A program made the position numbers and the translations under genes. DNA of 64,000 nt from Oceanobacillus rekensis (GTDB lineage Bacteria > Bacillota > Bacilli > Bacillales > Amphibacillaceae), in contig NZ_MTBQ01000002.1 of NCBI RefSeq assembly GCF_002153375.1, forward strand, positions 126,223 to 190,222, read 5' to 3'. Below the pieces are notes generated by a model. That model had not been told where the DNA came from and did not search any database. It worked only from the letters and a program-made list of their open reading frames with translations. Below are positions 42,791 to 51,562 of this stretch, piece after piece. The stretch's first letter is position 1; each line of letters begins with the position of its first letter.

Positions 42791-43639
42791 TTATTCGGTC
42801 GGTTCTCCAAACCATTTTGTATAGATTTCATCATATTTGCCATTTTCTCTTAAATTTGCTAAGGCTTCATTGATAGCTGCAACGAGATCTTCTTTGCCTT
42901 TCGTTATCGCAATACCATAATCTTCAGCCTGGTATAGATCCCCAACTACTTTCAAACTGTCTTCCCCTTGTGTTTGGATATAATAGTTGACGTTCGGTGC
43001 ATCATAAAGAATCGCGTCTGAGCTGCCATTCTCAACAGAAAGATATGCTTGATCTAGTTGTTCGTATTGATTTGCCTCAGCACTTTCAATATTTTCCTCG
43101 ATATACGCTGCACTTGTCGAACCTAAGCGTGTGGCAATTGTTTTCCCTTCCAAATCTTCTATACTATTAATATCCTCATTATCACTTGCAACCCCGATTG
43201 CTAAACCGGATTCATAGTATGGGTCACTGTAATCGATCGCATTTTTTCTTTCCTCTGTAATACTGATTCCAGCGATGGCGATATCGAATTGACCTGTTTG
43301 CAATCCTGGGATTATGCCATCAAAATTCGTTGTCTCCAGCTCGATTTCAAATCCAGCTTCGTCTGCAATCGCATGAATTAAATCAATATCAAACCCAGTA
43401 TATTCACCGTCTTCCAAAAATTCGAAAGGAACAAATGACGTATCACTTACAACGGTATATGTATCTTCCAACTCTACCTCCGCTGAAGCTTCCGAGCTTT
43501 CACTGCTCTCCGTATTTTCTGCTCCTTCCGTGGAGTCTGTCGTATCTGTTTCTTCATCTGACCCACACGCAGCCAGCACAAGAATCAGCATAATAGAAAT
43601 GAATACAGTAATCTTTGCTTTCCAATTTCCCTTTTTCAT
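42791..43639 (-). CDS. Amino acid ABC transporter substrate-binding lipoprotein
   Basis: A 282-residue family 3 solute-binding protein. A lipoprotein signal with lipobox LAAC (cysteine near residue 26) is followed by an acidic Ser/Glu/Thr linker (residues about 28-55) that tethers the domain outside the cell. The two-lobed domain has FVPFEFLEDGEYTGFDIDL, GIIPGLQTGQFDIAIAGISI and GKTIATRLGSTSA. First gene of the importer operon. Ligand residues fit a polar amino acid; exact specificity is not determined. Confidence 0.92.
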   Translation of the reverse strand: MKKGNWKAKITVFISIMLILVLAACGSDEETDTTDSTEGAENTESSESSEASAEVELEDTYTVVSDTSFVPFEFLEDGEYTGFDIDLIHAIADEAGFEIELETTNFDGIIPGLQTGQFDIAIAGISITEERKNAIDYSDPYYESGLAIGVASDNEDINSIEDLEGKTIATRLGSTSAAYIEENIESAEANQYEQLDQAYLSVENGSSDAILYDAPNVNYYIQTQGEDSLKVVGDLYQAEDYGIAITKGKEDLVAAINEALANLRENGKYDEIYTKWFGEPTE

Positions 43640-43978
43640 TTAAAATCCCCCTTTAATGTTTCGCCTATTGATAAAAGTACTATGACAATTTTACCAAATA
43701 TAGAACTTATTAGAAAATTCGATATTATGTAGTATTACATGATATACAAGCATTAAACAGTTTAGCAAACCCCACAAGGCCAAAATCCTTAAACTTATTG
43801 AATATAACTGCTAAATACGGACAATTCTGTCAAAAATGGAAGCGTCCCCATGCTTCCTACTTGATTCGGGAGATGCTTGGGTATAAAATGAAGAATATTG
43901 TCGAAATTTGGCTACTAACAGTGTTTTATAGTAAAAATTTTGAATACATAAACATAAATGCGGATAGGGGATATAAGG
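43640..43978. other. Divergent intergenic region
   Basis: Between the importer operon and the M42 peptidase gene, which diverge. It contains a short family 1 half-repeat at 43837-43858 (GGAAGCGTCCCCATGCTTCC). No T-box, S-box or other riboswitch was recognised. Confidence 0.55.
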
Positions 43979-45043
43979 ATGGACGAGCATGTTAAACAAC
44001 TTAGTAAGTTACATGGGCCTTGTGGGTATGAACAGAATGTCGCTTATTATATTCGGGATTATGTGCAAGATAAAGTCGATCATGTTCAAGTTGATGCGAT
44101 GGGAAATGTGATTGCACGGAAGACGGGGTTGCGTCGGGGACCTGTGACACTTTTGACCGCACATATGGATGAGGTTGGATTCATTGTTAAAAAGATAGAA
44201 GAGAATGGATTGCTTCGTTTTGAAAAGCTTGGAGGACATGATGATCGTATTCTATTGGCACAGCCGGTAAAAGTACTTGGCTCCGGCAACGAACTAGATG
44301 GTGTGATTGGTACGATGTCGGCACATTTTATGAAATTTGATGATCCACAAAAGGTTCGTGCACATACGAAGTTGTACATAGACATTGGCGCAACGTCGAT
44401 GGAGGAAGCACTGAATATGGGTGTTGAGATTGGTACACCGGTTACATGGGCAACAGAACCTAAGTTGATTGGACCGAAAGAAAAACAGATGATCGTTGGA
44501 AAGGCCCTTGATGACCGTGCAGGTTGTGCCGTACTTTTATCCGTATTAAATGAAGTTCACCAAAAAGATTTTGCCGGCGAACTTGTCTTTTTATTTACCG
44601 TTCAGGAAGAAGTTGGATTACGTGGTGCACAAACAGCAATTAATCAATTGCCTGATGTCGATTTAGCAATTGCGATTGATACAACAGCGGTCAGCGATAC
44701 TCCTGAGGAAACAATGGACCAAACCTTATTCCTAGGTGCTGGAACCGGGATTAAGATTATGGACTTTAGTTTACTAGTGCAGAAGGCCATGACAGATGTA
44801 TTGAAAAAGGTAGCCATCAAAGCGAATATTGCATATCAATTGGAAGTTTTCCCTGGCATTGGTACGGATGGTGGTGCGATTGCCCTGGCAAATAAAGGAA
44901 TCCCAACAGGTGTATTATCCATTCCATCACGTAACGCCCATTCACCGGTCGAAATGGTTAGCATGGCAGACCTAATGGCAACTAAAGATTTACTAAAGGA
45001 GTTTATTTTTAATCTGGATGAGAATACAAGCTTTACATTCTAA
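43979..45043 (+). CDS. M42-family metallo-aminopeptidase
   Basis: A 354-residue dinuclear zinc peptidase of the M42 (glutamyl aminopeptidase/endoglucanase M) family. Metal and catalytic residues lie in TAHMDEVGF, GKALDDRAGC, QEEVGLRGAQ (catalytic and ligand Glu), AIDTTAVSD and NAHSPVEM. Such enzymes form dodecameric shells in the cytoplasm and degrade short peptides from the N-terminus. ATAAGGATG gives a weak ribosome site for the ATG at 43979. The next gene, a peptide-binding lipoprotein, starts 26 bases downstream, so peptide uptake and digestion are probably co-expressed. Confidence 0.9.
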   Translation: MDEHVKQLSKLHGPCGYEQNVAYYIRDYVQDKVDHVQVDAMGNVIARKTGLRRGPVTLLTAHMDEVGFIVKKIEENGLLRFEKLGGHDDRILLAQPVKVLGSGNELDGVIGTMSAHFMKFDDPQKVRAHTKLYIDIGATSMEEALNMGVEIGTPVTWATEPKLIGPKEKQMIVGKALDDRAGCAVLLSVLNEVHQKDFAGELVFLFTVQEEVGLRGAQTAINQLPDVDLAIAIDTTAVSDTPEETMDQTLFLGAGTGIKIMDFSLLVQKAMTDVLKKVAIKANIAYQLEVFPGIGTDGGAIALANKGIPTGVLSIPSRNAHSPVEMVSMADLMATKDLLKEFIFNLDENTSFTF

Positions 45044-45068
45044 ACTACAGAAAAAGAGGGAAAACATT

Positions 45069-46673
45069 ATGAGAACATGGAATAGATCTTTTTTAGTTAC
45101 AGCATTTCTAGTAATACTTAGTTTATTGCTCGTCGCATGTGCAGGTGAACCGGATGAAAGTCCTAATGATGACAATGCGGAACAGGGAGAAGGCGGCAGT
45201 CAAGGTGGAGATTTAGTAATCGCGACACAAGCAGATGCGGTATCATTGGATCCACATGCAACAAATGATACACCATCAGCGAATGTAAGAATTAATATTT
45301 TTGAAAATCTAGTCACCCAGGATGAAAATATGGAACTGCAACCAAGTCTTGCAGAAAGCTGGGAACAAATTGATGATACCAAATGGGAATTTAAACTTCG
45401 TGAAGGCATTACATACCATGACGGATCAGTATTTAATGGGGAAGTAGTAAAGGCAAATATCGAGCGTATTCTTGATCCTGACATTGGGTCTCCAGTCGCA
45501 TTTATGTATGATATGGTAACCGAGGTAGAGATTGTTGATGATTATACAGTAAGATTTATTACTGACTTTCCTTTTGCGCCATTACCAGCACACTTAGCAC
45601 ATCCTGGTGGTCAAATGGTATCAATGGAGCAAATTGAAGAAGATTATGCTGCAATGGAAAACGGGGAACAGCCAGGAACAGTGATTAATGAAAATCCTAT
45701 TGGTACAGGGCCATTCCAGTTTGAGAAATGGAATACTGGTCAGTCAGTTAAATTAGCCAATAACGAAAATTACTGGGGTGAACCAGCTTTACTTGACACG
45801 GTAACGTTCAAGGTAGTGGCAGAAGATCTAACACGAATTTCCGAGTTAACTACAGGAGATTCACATGTCATCACACCACTTAGTCCATCTGATGTGGAAC
45901 AAGTTGAAAATACAGATGAATTGAATGTCGGGCGTCAGGAAAGCTCATCCTTAGCATATATCGGATTTAATATGGAAAAAGAACCATTTAATGATGTTCG
46001 CGTACGTCAGGCAATTTCGATGGCAATCGATAAAGAGGAAATTATTAATGGGATATATGATGGTGTTGGAATCCCTGCGAAAGGACCACTTGCACCAGGA
46101 ATTTTCGGACATGATGAAGACTTAGATGGTCTGGAGTATAATGTGGATGAAGCAAAGGCATTATTAGAAGAAGCTGGATATCCCGATGGCTTTTCGGCAA
46201 CGATTTGGTCAAACGATGATCGCCAACGTGTGGATACAGCAACAAACGTACAAGCGCAACTTGCCGAAATTGGTATTGATTTAGAAGTGGAAATCATGGA
46301 ATGGGGAGCAATGCTTGAGGAAACTGCAAATGGAGAACATGAAATGATGGTATTTGGTTGGACTACTGTTACTGGTGACGCTGATAATGGGATGTATCCC
46401 TTATTCCACTCCGATAATCTTGGAGCACCGGGTAACCGTACATTCACGGTAGACGAGGAATTAGATACCTATTTGGATGAAGCAAGACAAACTGCCGATC
46501 CAGATAAACGATTGGAATTATATAGTCAGGCACAAGAAAAACTAGTAGAAATCGCACCATTCGTATACCTTTTACACCAAGAATACTTACTGGGCGTACG
46601 CAACGAAGTCAAAGGACTAACACAACTACCAACACAATTATTGCAATTAAAAAACGTCTATATAGAACAATAA
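45069..46673 (+). CDS. Family 5 ABC substrate-binding lipoprotein (oligopeptide/glutathione type)
   Basis: A 534-residue lipoprotein with lipobox LLVACAG (cysteine near residue 21) and a flexible acidic linker. The SBP_bac_5 fold follows (DLVIATQADAVSLDPHATND, LAESWEQIDDTKWEFKLREG, NDVRVRQAISMAIDKEEII). Members deliver di- and oligopeptides, nickel or glutathione to Dpp/Opp-type importers. No permease or ATPase genes are adjacent, so it probably serves a transporter encoded elsewhere. It follows the M42 peptidase gene by 26 bases. A family 1 repeat ends the unit. Confidence 0.9.
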   Translation: MRTWNRSFLVTAFLVILSLLLVACAGEPDESPNDDNAEQGEGGSQGGDLVIATQADAVSLDPHATNDTPSANVRINIFENLVTQDENMELQPSLAESWEQIDDTKWEFKLREGITYHDGSVFNGEVVKANIERILDPDIGSPVAFMYDMVTEVEIVDDYTVRFITDFPFAPLPAHLAHPGGQMVSMEQIEEDYAAMENGEQPGTVINENPIGTGPFQFEKWNTGQSVKLANNENYWGEPALLDTVTFKVVAEDLTRISELTTGDSHVITPLSPSDVEQVENTDELNVGRQESSSLAYIGFNMEKEPFNDVRVRQAISMAIDKEEIINGIYDGVGIPAKGPLAPGIFGHDEDLDGLEYNVDEAKALLEEAGYPDGFSATIWSNDDRQRVDTATNVQAQLAEIGIDLEVEIMEWGAMLEETANGEHEMMVFGWTTVTGDADNGMYPLFHSDNLGAPGNRTFTVDEELDTYLDEARQTADPDKRLELYSQAQEKLVEIAPFVYLLHQEYLLGVRNEVKGLTQLPTQLLQLKNVYIEQ

Positions 46674-46678
46674 ATAAT

Positions 46679-46745
46679 GGAAGCATGGGGACGGTTCTCC
46701 TGCTTCCTTTTTCTTTCGGAAGCAAAAGAACCGGCCCCATGCTTT
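46679..46745. repeat. Family 1 dispersed repeat, paired arms
   Basis: GGAAGCATGGGGACGG...TGCTTCC with T5, then GGAAGCAAAAGAACCGGCCC and CATGCTTTA. It serves the convergent ends of the binding-protein gene and the GlsB-like gene. Confidence 0.82.
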
Positions 46746-46750
46746 ATTTA

Positions 46751-47005
46751 TTAAGCACTTTTTCTCATAGCTTTCATGATCATACTTACAATGAAGATCA
46801 AAATAATTGCACCAATTAAGGCCGGGATAATAAAGAAATCGCCTATTTCTGGTCCCCAACTTCCTAATATTGCAGAACCAAGCCAAGCACCAATAAAACC
46901 TGCAATAATATTACCAATAATTCCACCTGGTATATCCTTTCCTACAATTAAACTACCGATCCAACCTAGAATACCACCTATAATTAAACTCCAAATAAAT
47001 CCCAT
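46751..47005 (-). CDS. GlsB/YeaQ/YmgE-family small membrane protein
   Basis: An 84-residue protein with three hydrophobic helices and the glycine-rich family pattern: IIGGILGWIGSLIVGKD, GGIIGNIIAGFIGAWLG and a C-terminal ILIFIVSMIMKAMRKSA. The family (transglycosylase-associated, stress-response membrane proteins) is induced by general stress in many bacteria; its mechanism is unknown. AAAGGAGAG precedes the ATG. It stands alone between two family 1 repeats. Confidence 0.9.
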   Translation of the reverse strand: MGFIWSLIIGGILGWIGSLIVGKDIPGGIIGNIIAGFIGAWLGSAILGSWGPEIGDFFIIPALIGAIILIFIVSMIMKAMRKSA

Positions 47006-47070
47006 GTTGTATCTCTCCTTTTTTCGTGATGTATTATACTGTATAACCTAATTTTCTATTTTATAAACTT

Positions 47071-47132
47071 GGAAGCATGGGGAGCGGTTCTCCTGCTTCC
47101 AAATGCACGAAAATGGAAGCCCCGTGCTTCCT
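47071..47132. repeat. Family 1 dispersed repeat, paired arms
   Basis: GGAAGCATGGGGAGCGG...TGCTTCC and a shortened second arm GGAAGCCCCGTGCTTCC that touches the stop codon of the PLD-like gene. Confidence 0.8.
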
Positions 47133-48607
47133 TAATATGTCGTGAAACGTAATGTTTTCTGAATCCAGTAAATTCCATATTTGATTGGTGTGAGTCCGTC
47201 TTCGTTTTTTTCGTAATTAACCGTGAAATCTCCGTCTTTGTTATGCCATATTCGCTTGAAATAGTTGTCAATATCTTGAATGAATTCACTATCTGACGGT
47301 GCAAGAATGCTGATGTTATTTTCCAAATTATAATTATCAAGATTTCGTGATGTGAAATTCGTGGAGCCTGCTATGACATGGCTTTTTTCACCAAGATTGA
47401 AATAGGCTATTTTTGAATGGTACTGCTCCTTATTCGTGTTATACCACCGTATCGTTATATTTTGATTCGAACCCTTTAATAGTTCCTTGGCAATCGGGAT
47501 ATTCGGCAAGCCGATTTTCTCTGAACCAAAAGCATTCTCATTTGGATCTAAAATAAGGCGAATCTCGACATTCCGTTCTGCAGCCTTTTCAATGGCGTCG
47601 ACCACATCTCGATCAGCCAAGTAAAACATACCAATCCAAATGACATCACCTGCATTCGTTTGTTCAAACGCATCCATTAAGGCTTCTTCTATTTTACCTT
47701 CTGTGACAATTTGAGCTTCAATCATTGCCGTATGTTCTCGTTTGGAGGGAGCCGGAATTAATGCATTTAACTCCTTCTTTGATGGGAACGCATTAATGTC
47801 CCCACCTGAAAATGCAGCAACAGCCCGTTCAGATTCAACCAAATCTTTTAAAATCGAACCGGTAACCTTAATGCCAATATTTGAATGATACCCACTAGCG
47901 TCATGGGCGTTAGCCGAGAGAACCAGTCCATGATCTTCCGTCACGATTGCTTTCCGGTGGTTTGCCTTAATATTCATTAATTGTAAGTAGGACCGTACTG
48001 TCACGTCTGGTGACGTTTCGCCCATCGGATTTGGTAGCCATCCATTCCCCTCCTGTCCGAACCATTGAATAAACATTCGCCAAACGCCGGAGTAAAGCAG
48101 GTTTGGATCACGAAGCTTGTCCAGATCGGTATAGATAACTTCCGCTCCAAGTTCTGCTAAATAATCGATGTGCTGCGCCTCATGCGAGCTATATGTAGTA
48201 TTGAGGTCATCCGTAATGAATATAACTTTCAAATCTGGATATGCTCGCATTTGATCGCGGATTTTCTGTGAAAAGGCAGAACTTAACTTCGGGAAATCTC
48301 TACTCTCATCGGAAACTTCATTGACCATAAACATGTCAATAATCAAAAATTCCTCTGCTTGTTCGATCGTTTTAAACACTTCATCGAAAATATGATGATC
48401 ATAAATCTCCTTCCCATTTTTCTGGTAGGTCAAATCATATAGAAATTCAACCTCATCCTCGGCAAGTAAATGGGTATCACCCGCATAGGAAATGCCTTCG
48501 GGTAAAGGTTTCTGCTGGTAATAAATGAGAACCATTATGTAAGTAACCACAAGCACACCCAAAATCCACCAGCGCTTTTTATGACAGCCCTTTCTATTCC
48601 TTTTCAT
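47132..48607 (-). CDS. Phospholipase D-like protein (cardiolipin synthase-related)
   Basis: A 491-residue protein with one N-terminal membrane anchor (WWILGVLVVTYIMVLIYY) and two PLD repeats. The first HKD-type motif reads NHRKAIVTED (HxKx4E) and the second YHSKIAYFN (HxKx4N) followed by GSTNFTSRN. So both motifs keep His and Lys, but the aspartate is Glu and Asn. Cardiolipin synthases and other PLD-family phosphodiesterases share the fold; the catalytic domain should face outward. The protein may transfer phosphatidyl groups or act on another phosphodiester. The gene is alone, ending in a family 1 repeat. Confidence 0.82.
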   Translation of the reverse strand: MKRNRKGCHKKRWWILGVLVVTYIMVLIYYQQKPLPEGISYAGDTHLLAEDEVEFLYDLTYQKNGKEIYDHHIFDEVFKTIEQAEEFLIIDMFMVNEVSDESRDFPKLSSAFSQKIRDQMRAYPDLKVIFITDDLNTTYSSHEAQHIDYLAELGAEVIYTDLDKLRDPNLLYSGVWRMFIQWFGQEGNGWLPNPMGETSPDVTVRSYLQLMNIKANHRKAIVTEDHGLVLSANAHDASGYHSNIGIKVTGSILKDLVESERAVAAFSGGDINAFPSKKELNALIPAPSKREHTAMIEAQIVTEGKIEEALMDAFEQTNAGDVIWIGMFYLADRDVVDAIEKAAERNVEIRLILDPNENAFGSEKIGLPNIPIAKELLKGSNQNITIRWYNTNKEQYHSKIAYFNLGEKSHVIAGSTNFTSRNLDNYNLENNISILAPSDSEFIQDIDNYFKRIWHNKDGDFTVNYEKNEDGLTPIKYGIYWIQKTLRFTTY

Positions 48608-48672
48608 GGCAGCGCTCCTATTAAAAAGTATTATTCTTTCTCTAATACCCCTAACAGACCCTGTTCACACCT

Positions 48673-48694
48673 TGGAACCGTCCCCGTGCTTCCT
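48673..48694. repeat. Family 1 half-repeat (arm B)
   Basis: GGAACCGTCCCCGTGCTTCC, in the leader of the Cof-type HAD gene. Confidence 0.7.
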
Positions 48695-48743
48695 TTCTGG
48701 TATAGTTAGGGTAATTAATTGTAGTGCTGTGGGAGGTAAGATA

Positions 48744-49595
48744 ATGAAGTTAATTGCGATAGATTTGGATGGTACGTTGTTGTCGGAGGATGGTTCGATC
48801 AGCAATGAAAATAGAGATGCAATACTCAAGGTGCAAGGCAGGGGAGATATCATTGTCATTTCCTCTGGTCGTTCGCTGCATGATACGAAACAGATTTTGC
48901 AAGATGCTATGCTTGATTGTCCGATTATAACTGGGAACGGTGCTGTTGCCTTTGATTCTGATAAAATACTTCAGAATCTATATCTGGAACCGGAAGTTAT
49001 CGGAGAATTGATGGACATTCTTGATGGAGATAAATTATATTATGAGCTTTATACGAATAAAGGGGTATATGTCGAAGAAGGCGGGAGAGAACTTCTAAAC
49101 AAGGAAATTAAACGTTTGCATGGACTGGATGCTGACTTGGAAGTGGAAGCGGCTAATCGAATTGTTGAGATTCAATACGAGCAGAACGGTTTGACCTTTG
49201 TCCCAAACTACCGAAGCATAGATTATAAGCCGTTGGAAGTATATAAAATATTTATTCTATCCTTCGACAAGGAGAAGCTCCTAAAGCTTCGTGGAAATTT
49301 ACAAGAAAGAAAGGATATATCGATTACCACCTCTGGCCAGCAAAAGCTCGAGATAGGCAACCGTGAATCAAGCAAAGGGAATGCACTACAATTCATTGCA
49401 AATCACTTCGGAGTGCCGATAGAAAATACAGTGGCGATTGGTGATAATTTAAATGACCTTTCCATGTTCAACGTTGCCGGGATCTCGATAGCAATGGGAA
49501 ATGCTGAAGAAGTGGTGAAAGAGCAGGCTACCTTTATAACGACAAATTGTAGTGAAGGTGGAGTAGCCTATGGATTAAGGCAGTATATATCCTGA
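48744..49595 (+). CDS. Cof-type HAD-IIB phosphatase
   Basis: A 283-residue haloacid dehalogenase phosphatase with a C2 cap. Motif I is IDLDGTLLSEDG, motif II is ISSGRSL, and motifs III and IV are in SSKGNALQFIA and AIGDNLNDLSMF. Members (Cof, YxeH, YkrA types) remove phosphate from sugar phosphates, FMN or similar metabolites in the cytoplasm. The ATG at 48744 has GGGAGG upstream; a longer in-frame extension starts without one and includes repeat sequence. Terminator at 49615. Confidence 0.9.
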   Translation: MKLIAIDLDGTLLSEDGSISNENRDAILKVQGRGDIIVISSGRSLHDTKQILQDAMLDCPIITGNGAVAFDSDKILQNLYLEPEVIGELMDILDGDKLYYELYTNKGVYVEEGGRELLNKEIKRLHGLDADLEVEAANRIVEIQYEQNGLTFVPNYRSIDYKPLEVYKIFILSFDKEKLLKLRGNLQERKDISITTSGQQKLEIGNRESSKGNALQFIANHFGVPIENTVAIGDNLNDLSMFNVAGISIAMGNAEEVVKEQATFITTNCSEGGVAYGLRQYIS

Positions 49596-49614
49596 GTGAA
49601 GGAAAGATTGAATG

Positions 49615-49640
49615 GCGAACAGCGGGATGCTGTTCGCTGT
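49615..49640. terminator. Intrinsic terminator
   Basis: GCGAACAGC GGGAT GCTGTTCGC, between convergent genes, with a short T-rich tail. Confidence 0.75.
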
Positions 49641-49657
49641 TTCACGTTTCCACTATG

Positions 49658-50158
49658 CTATTCCAGTCGCTTTTCAAATCCCCAAAAAGGCAAGTCCCGT
49701 TCTTCCAAATAATATTCGCCGACCTTTTGATAACCGATCCGTGTAAATAAACGCTGTGCTTTCTCATTAAGAGAATATGTATCAATTTTCATGCCAGTCA
49801 GTCCAAATTTTTTAAAGTACTCCTCCGTAAATGTAATTAGTTCTGTCGCAACATTTGATTTGCGATACATCGGATCAACGGTTAAGCGATGAAATGTACC
49901 ACATTCATTATTGGAAAGTCTCCAAACCAGCTCATTATACTCTGGTGCAATATTTTGATTAGCCGTTATAAATCCTAAAATATTACCAGCACCCTCATAA
50001 ACAAATAAAGAAGAATGGTATATATCCTCAGAAAAATGCTCACCTGTAGGATATGTGTCATCCCACTGATCGCTACCTTCCGCATTCATTACCTGTATCG
50101 TTTTATTGGCAATCCTTATAATCGTATTTAAATCTCTTATCGTCGCTAGCCGAATCAT
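49658..50158 (-). CDS. GNAT-family N-acetyltransferase
   Basis: A 166-residue GCN5-related acetyltransferase. The acetyl-CoA-binding motif A is in HRLTVDPMYRKSNVATELI (R/Q-x2-G/A loop with S-N-V in place of glycines), and the C-terminal NEKAQRLFTRIGYQKVGEY segment is typical of the fold. The substrate is unknown; small-molecule amines or protein N-termini are possible. GGAGG precedes the ATG. It is convergent with the HAD gene and alone. Confidence 0.87.
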   Translation of the reverse strand: MIRLATIRDLNTIIRIANKTIQVMNAEGSDQWDDTYPTGEHFSEDIYHSSLFVYEGAGNILGFITANQNIAPEYNELVWRLSNNECGTFHRLTVDPMYRKSNVATELITFTEEYFKKFGLTGMKIDTYSLNEKAQRLFTRIGYQKVGEYYLEERDLPFWGFEKRLE

Positions 50159-50259
50159 ATTGTTAGCCTCCTCTTTATTCAGTTTTAAACGTATGAGTAA
50201 TTATAATATAACAATAGAATGATTCATACTTTATACAAATATATGATTGGATAAGATGC

Positions 50260-50289
50260 GGAAGCAAAAGAACCGTCCCCATGCTTCCT
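50260..50289. repeat. Family 1 half-repeat (arm B)
   Basis: GGAAGCAAAAGAACCGTCCC and then CATGCTTCC, in the leader of the MocA-type dehydrogenase gene. The lone arm A after that gene (51314) is its inverted counterpart. Confidence 0.8.
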
Positions 50290-50338
50290 ATCCATGTTAG
50301 AATTGATTCAGAATATAAATGAATGAGGGGTGGCCAAT

Positions 50339-51316
50339 TTGAATATAGCAACGATTGGAACGGGGAGTATCGTAGAGTTATTTTTGTCAGCGGTTGAAGA
50401 TGTTGATGGTGCACAGTGTATAGCTGTTTACTCTAGAAAAGAGGAGACGGCTGAGATGTTGGCGGATAAGTTTGAGATCTCGGCTATTTATACGGATATG
50501 GATGAAATGATGGAGAATACGGCGATTGATTTTATTTATATTGCATCACCGAATAGTTTGCATTTTGAACAGGCATACCTAGCACTGCAACATGGTAAAA
50601 ATGTAATTGTTGAAAAACCGTTTACGTCAACTGCAAGAGAAGCGGAGGAGTTAATCGAGCTGGCAAAGGAAAAGCAGCTTATGATTTTTGAAGCTATTTC
50701 CACGATACATATGCCGAATTATAAATTAATCCGAGAGTATATTAGCAGTCTCGGACCAATTAAGTTAATTCAATGTAATTATAGTCAGTTTTCCAGCAGA
50801 TATGAAAAATTGCTGAATGGCGAAACACCTAATGTCTTTAACCCGGAATTTTCCGGTGGTGCGTTAGTGGATATCAATGTTTATAATTTTCACTTTGTCA
50901 TGAATCTTTTTGGTGTCCCGGAATCGGTCAGCTATACGGCAAATAAGCATGCAAATGGCATTGATACGTCAGGGATTGCAGTCATGAAGTACCCTGATTT
51001 TATTGCAGAATGTTCTGGTGCTAAAGATACACAGAGTATGAACTTTGCGATGATCCAGGGGGAGAAGGGCTATCTGAATGTCGTAAATGGCGCAAATGGC
51101 TGTCAGGAGGTTATCGTTACAATTGGCAAGAGAGAAGTAAGGCTGAACGCACAAACGAAATCGAATCGCCTCTATTATGAAGTAGCTGCGTTTCAAAAAA
51201 TATACGAAGCCAAAGACTTTGAACGCTGCTACGATCTATTGGATTATACAAAGACCGTAGTAGATGTTCTCGAAGCAGCACGTAAAGACGCCGGAATTAC
51301 ATACGCCGCCGATTGA
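50339..51316 (+). CDS. Gfo/Idh/MocA-family oxidoreductase
   Basis: A 325-residue NAD(P)-dependent dehydrogenase. The N-terminal Rossmann domain has NIATIGTGSIVELFL, and the conserved EKPFTSTAREAEEL contains the catalytic lysine. The C-terminal alpha/beta domain has GGALVDINVYNFHFVMNLFG with the D-x3-H pair. Members oxidise or reduce sugars, inositol or aminosugars. Translation probably starts at TTG 50339, seven or eight bases after GAGGGG; the GTG three codons earlier is too close to the site. Alone, with family 1 repeat arms on both sides. Confidence 0.88.
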   Translation: MNIATIGTGSIVELFLSAVEDVDGAQCIAVYSRKEETAEMLADKFEISAIYTDMDEMMENTAIDFIYIASPNSLHFEQAYLALQHGKNVIVEKPFTSTAREAEELIELAKEKQLMIFEAISTIHMPNYKLIREYISSLGPIKLIQCNYSQFSSRYEKLLNGETPNVFNPEFSGGALVDINVYNFHFVMNLFGVPESVSYTANKHANGIDTSGIAVMKYPDFIAECSGAKDTQSMNFAMIQGEKGYLNVVNGANGCQEVIVTIGKREVRLNAQTKSNRLYYEVAAFQKIYEAKDFERCYDLLDYTKTVVDVLEAARKDAGITYAAD

Positions 51317-51346
51317 GGAAGAATGTGGACGGTTCTCTTGCTTCCA
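51314..51346 (+). repeat. Family 1 repeat, arm A
   Basis: GGAAGAATGTGGACGG...TGCTTCC overlaps the stop codon of the MocA-type gene. Confidence 0.75.
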
Positions 51347-51368
51347 TATTCAACCAAAATAAATTAAT

Positions 51369-51415
51369 AAACGCCAACACTAATCTGGATTTAGATAGTG
51401 TTGGCGTTTAATTTT
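51369..51415 (+). terminator. Intrinsic terminator
   Basis: AAACGCCAACACTA / TAGTGTTGGCGTTT perfect 14-bp stem and a T-rich tail. Confidence 0.88.
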
Positions 51416-51532
51416 TATTTACGACACTCTTGCTAGGGCGAGTCCAAATTAGAATAAACAATCTGATCCCGACTAGAGCAATCTTAAAGAAATAGAAACG
51501 CATCATGCGCTACACGCCAAGTCAGATCCCAT

Positions 51533-51562
51533 TGGAAGCAAAAGAACCGTTCCCACGCTTCC
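51533..51562. repeat. Family 1 repeat, arm B
   Basis: GGAAGCAAAAGAACCGTTCC and CACGCTTCC, touching the stop codon of ykoC on the minus strand. Confidence 0.78.

Noticed and set aside
48606-48743. Long N-terminal extension of the Cof-type phosphatase
   Set aside because: It runs through a family 1 half-repeat; the ATG at 48744 has GGGAGG and gives the family's usual N-terminus.
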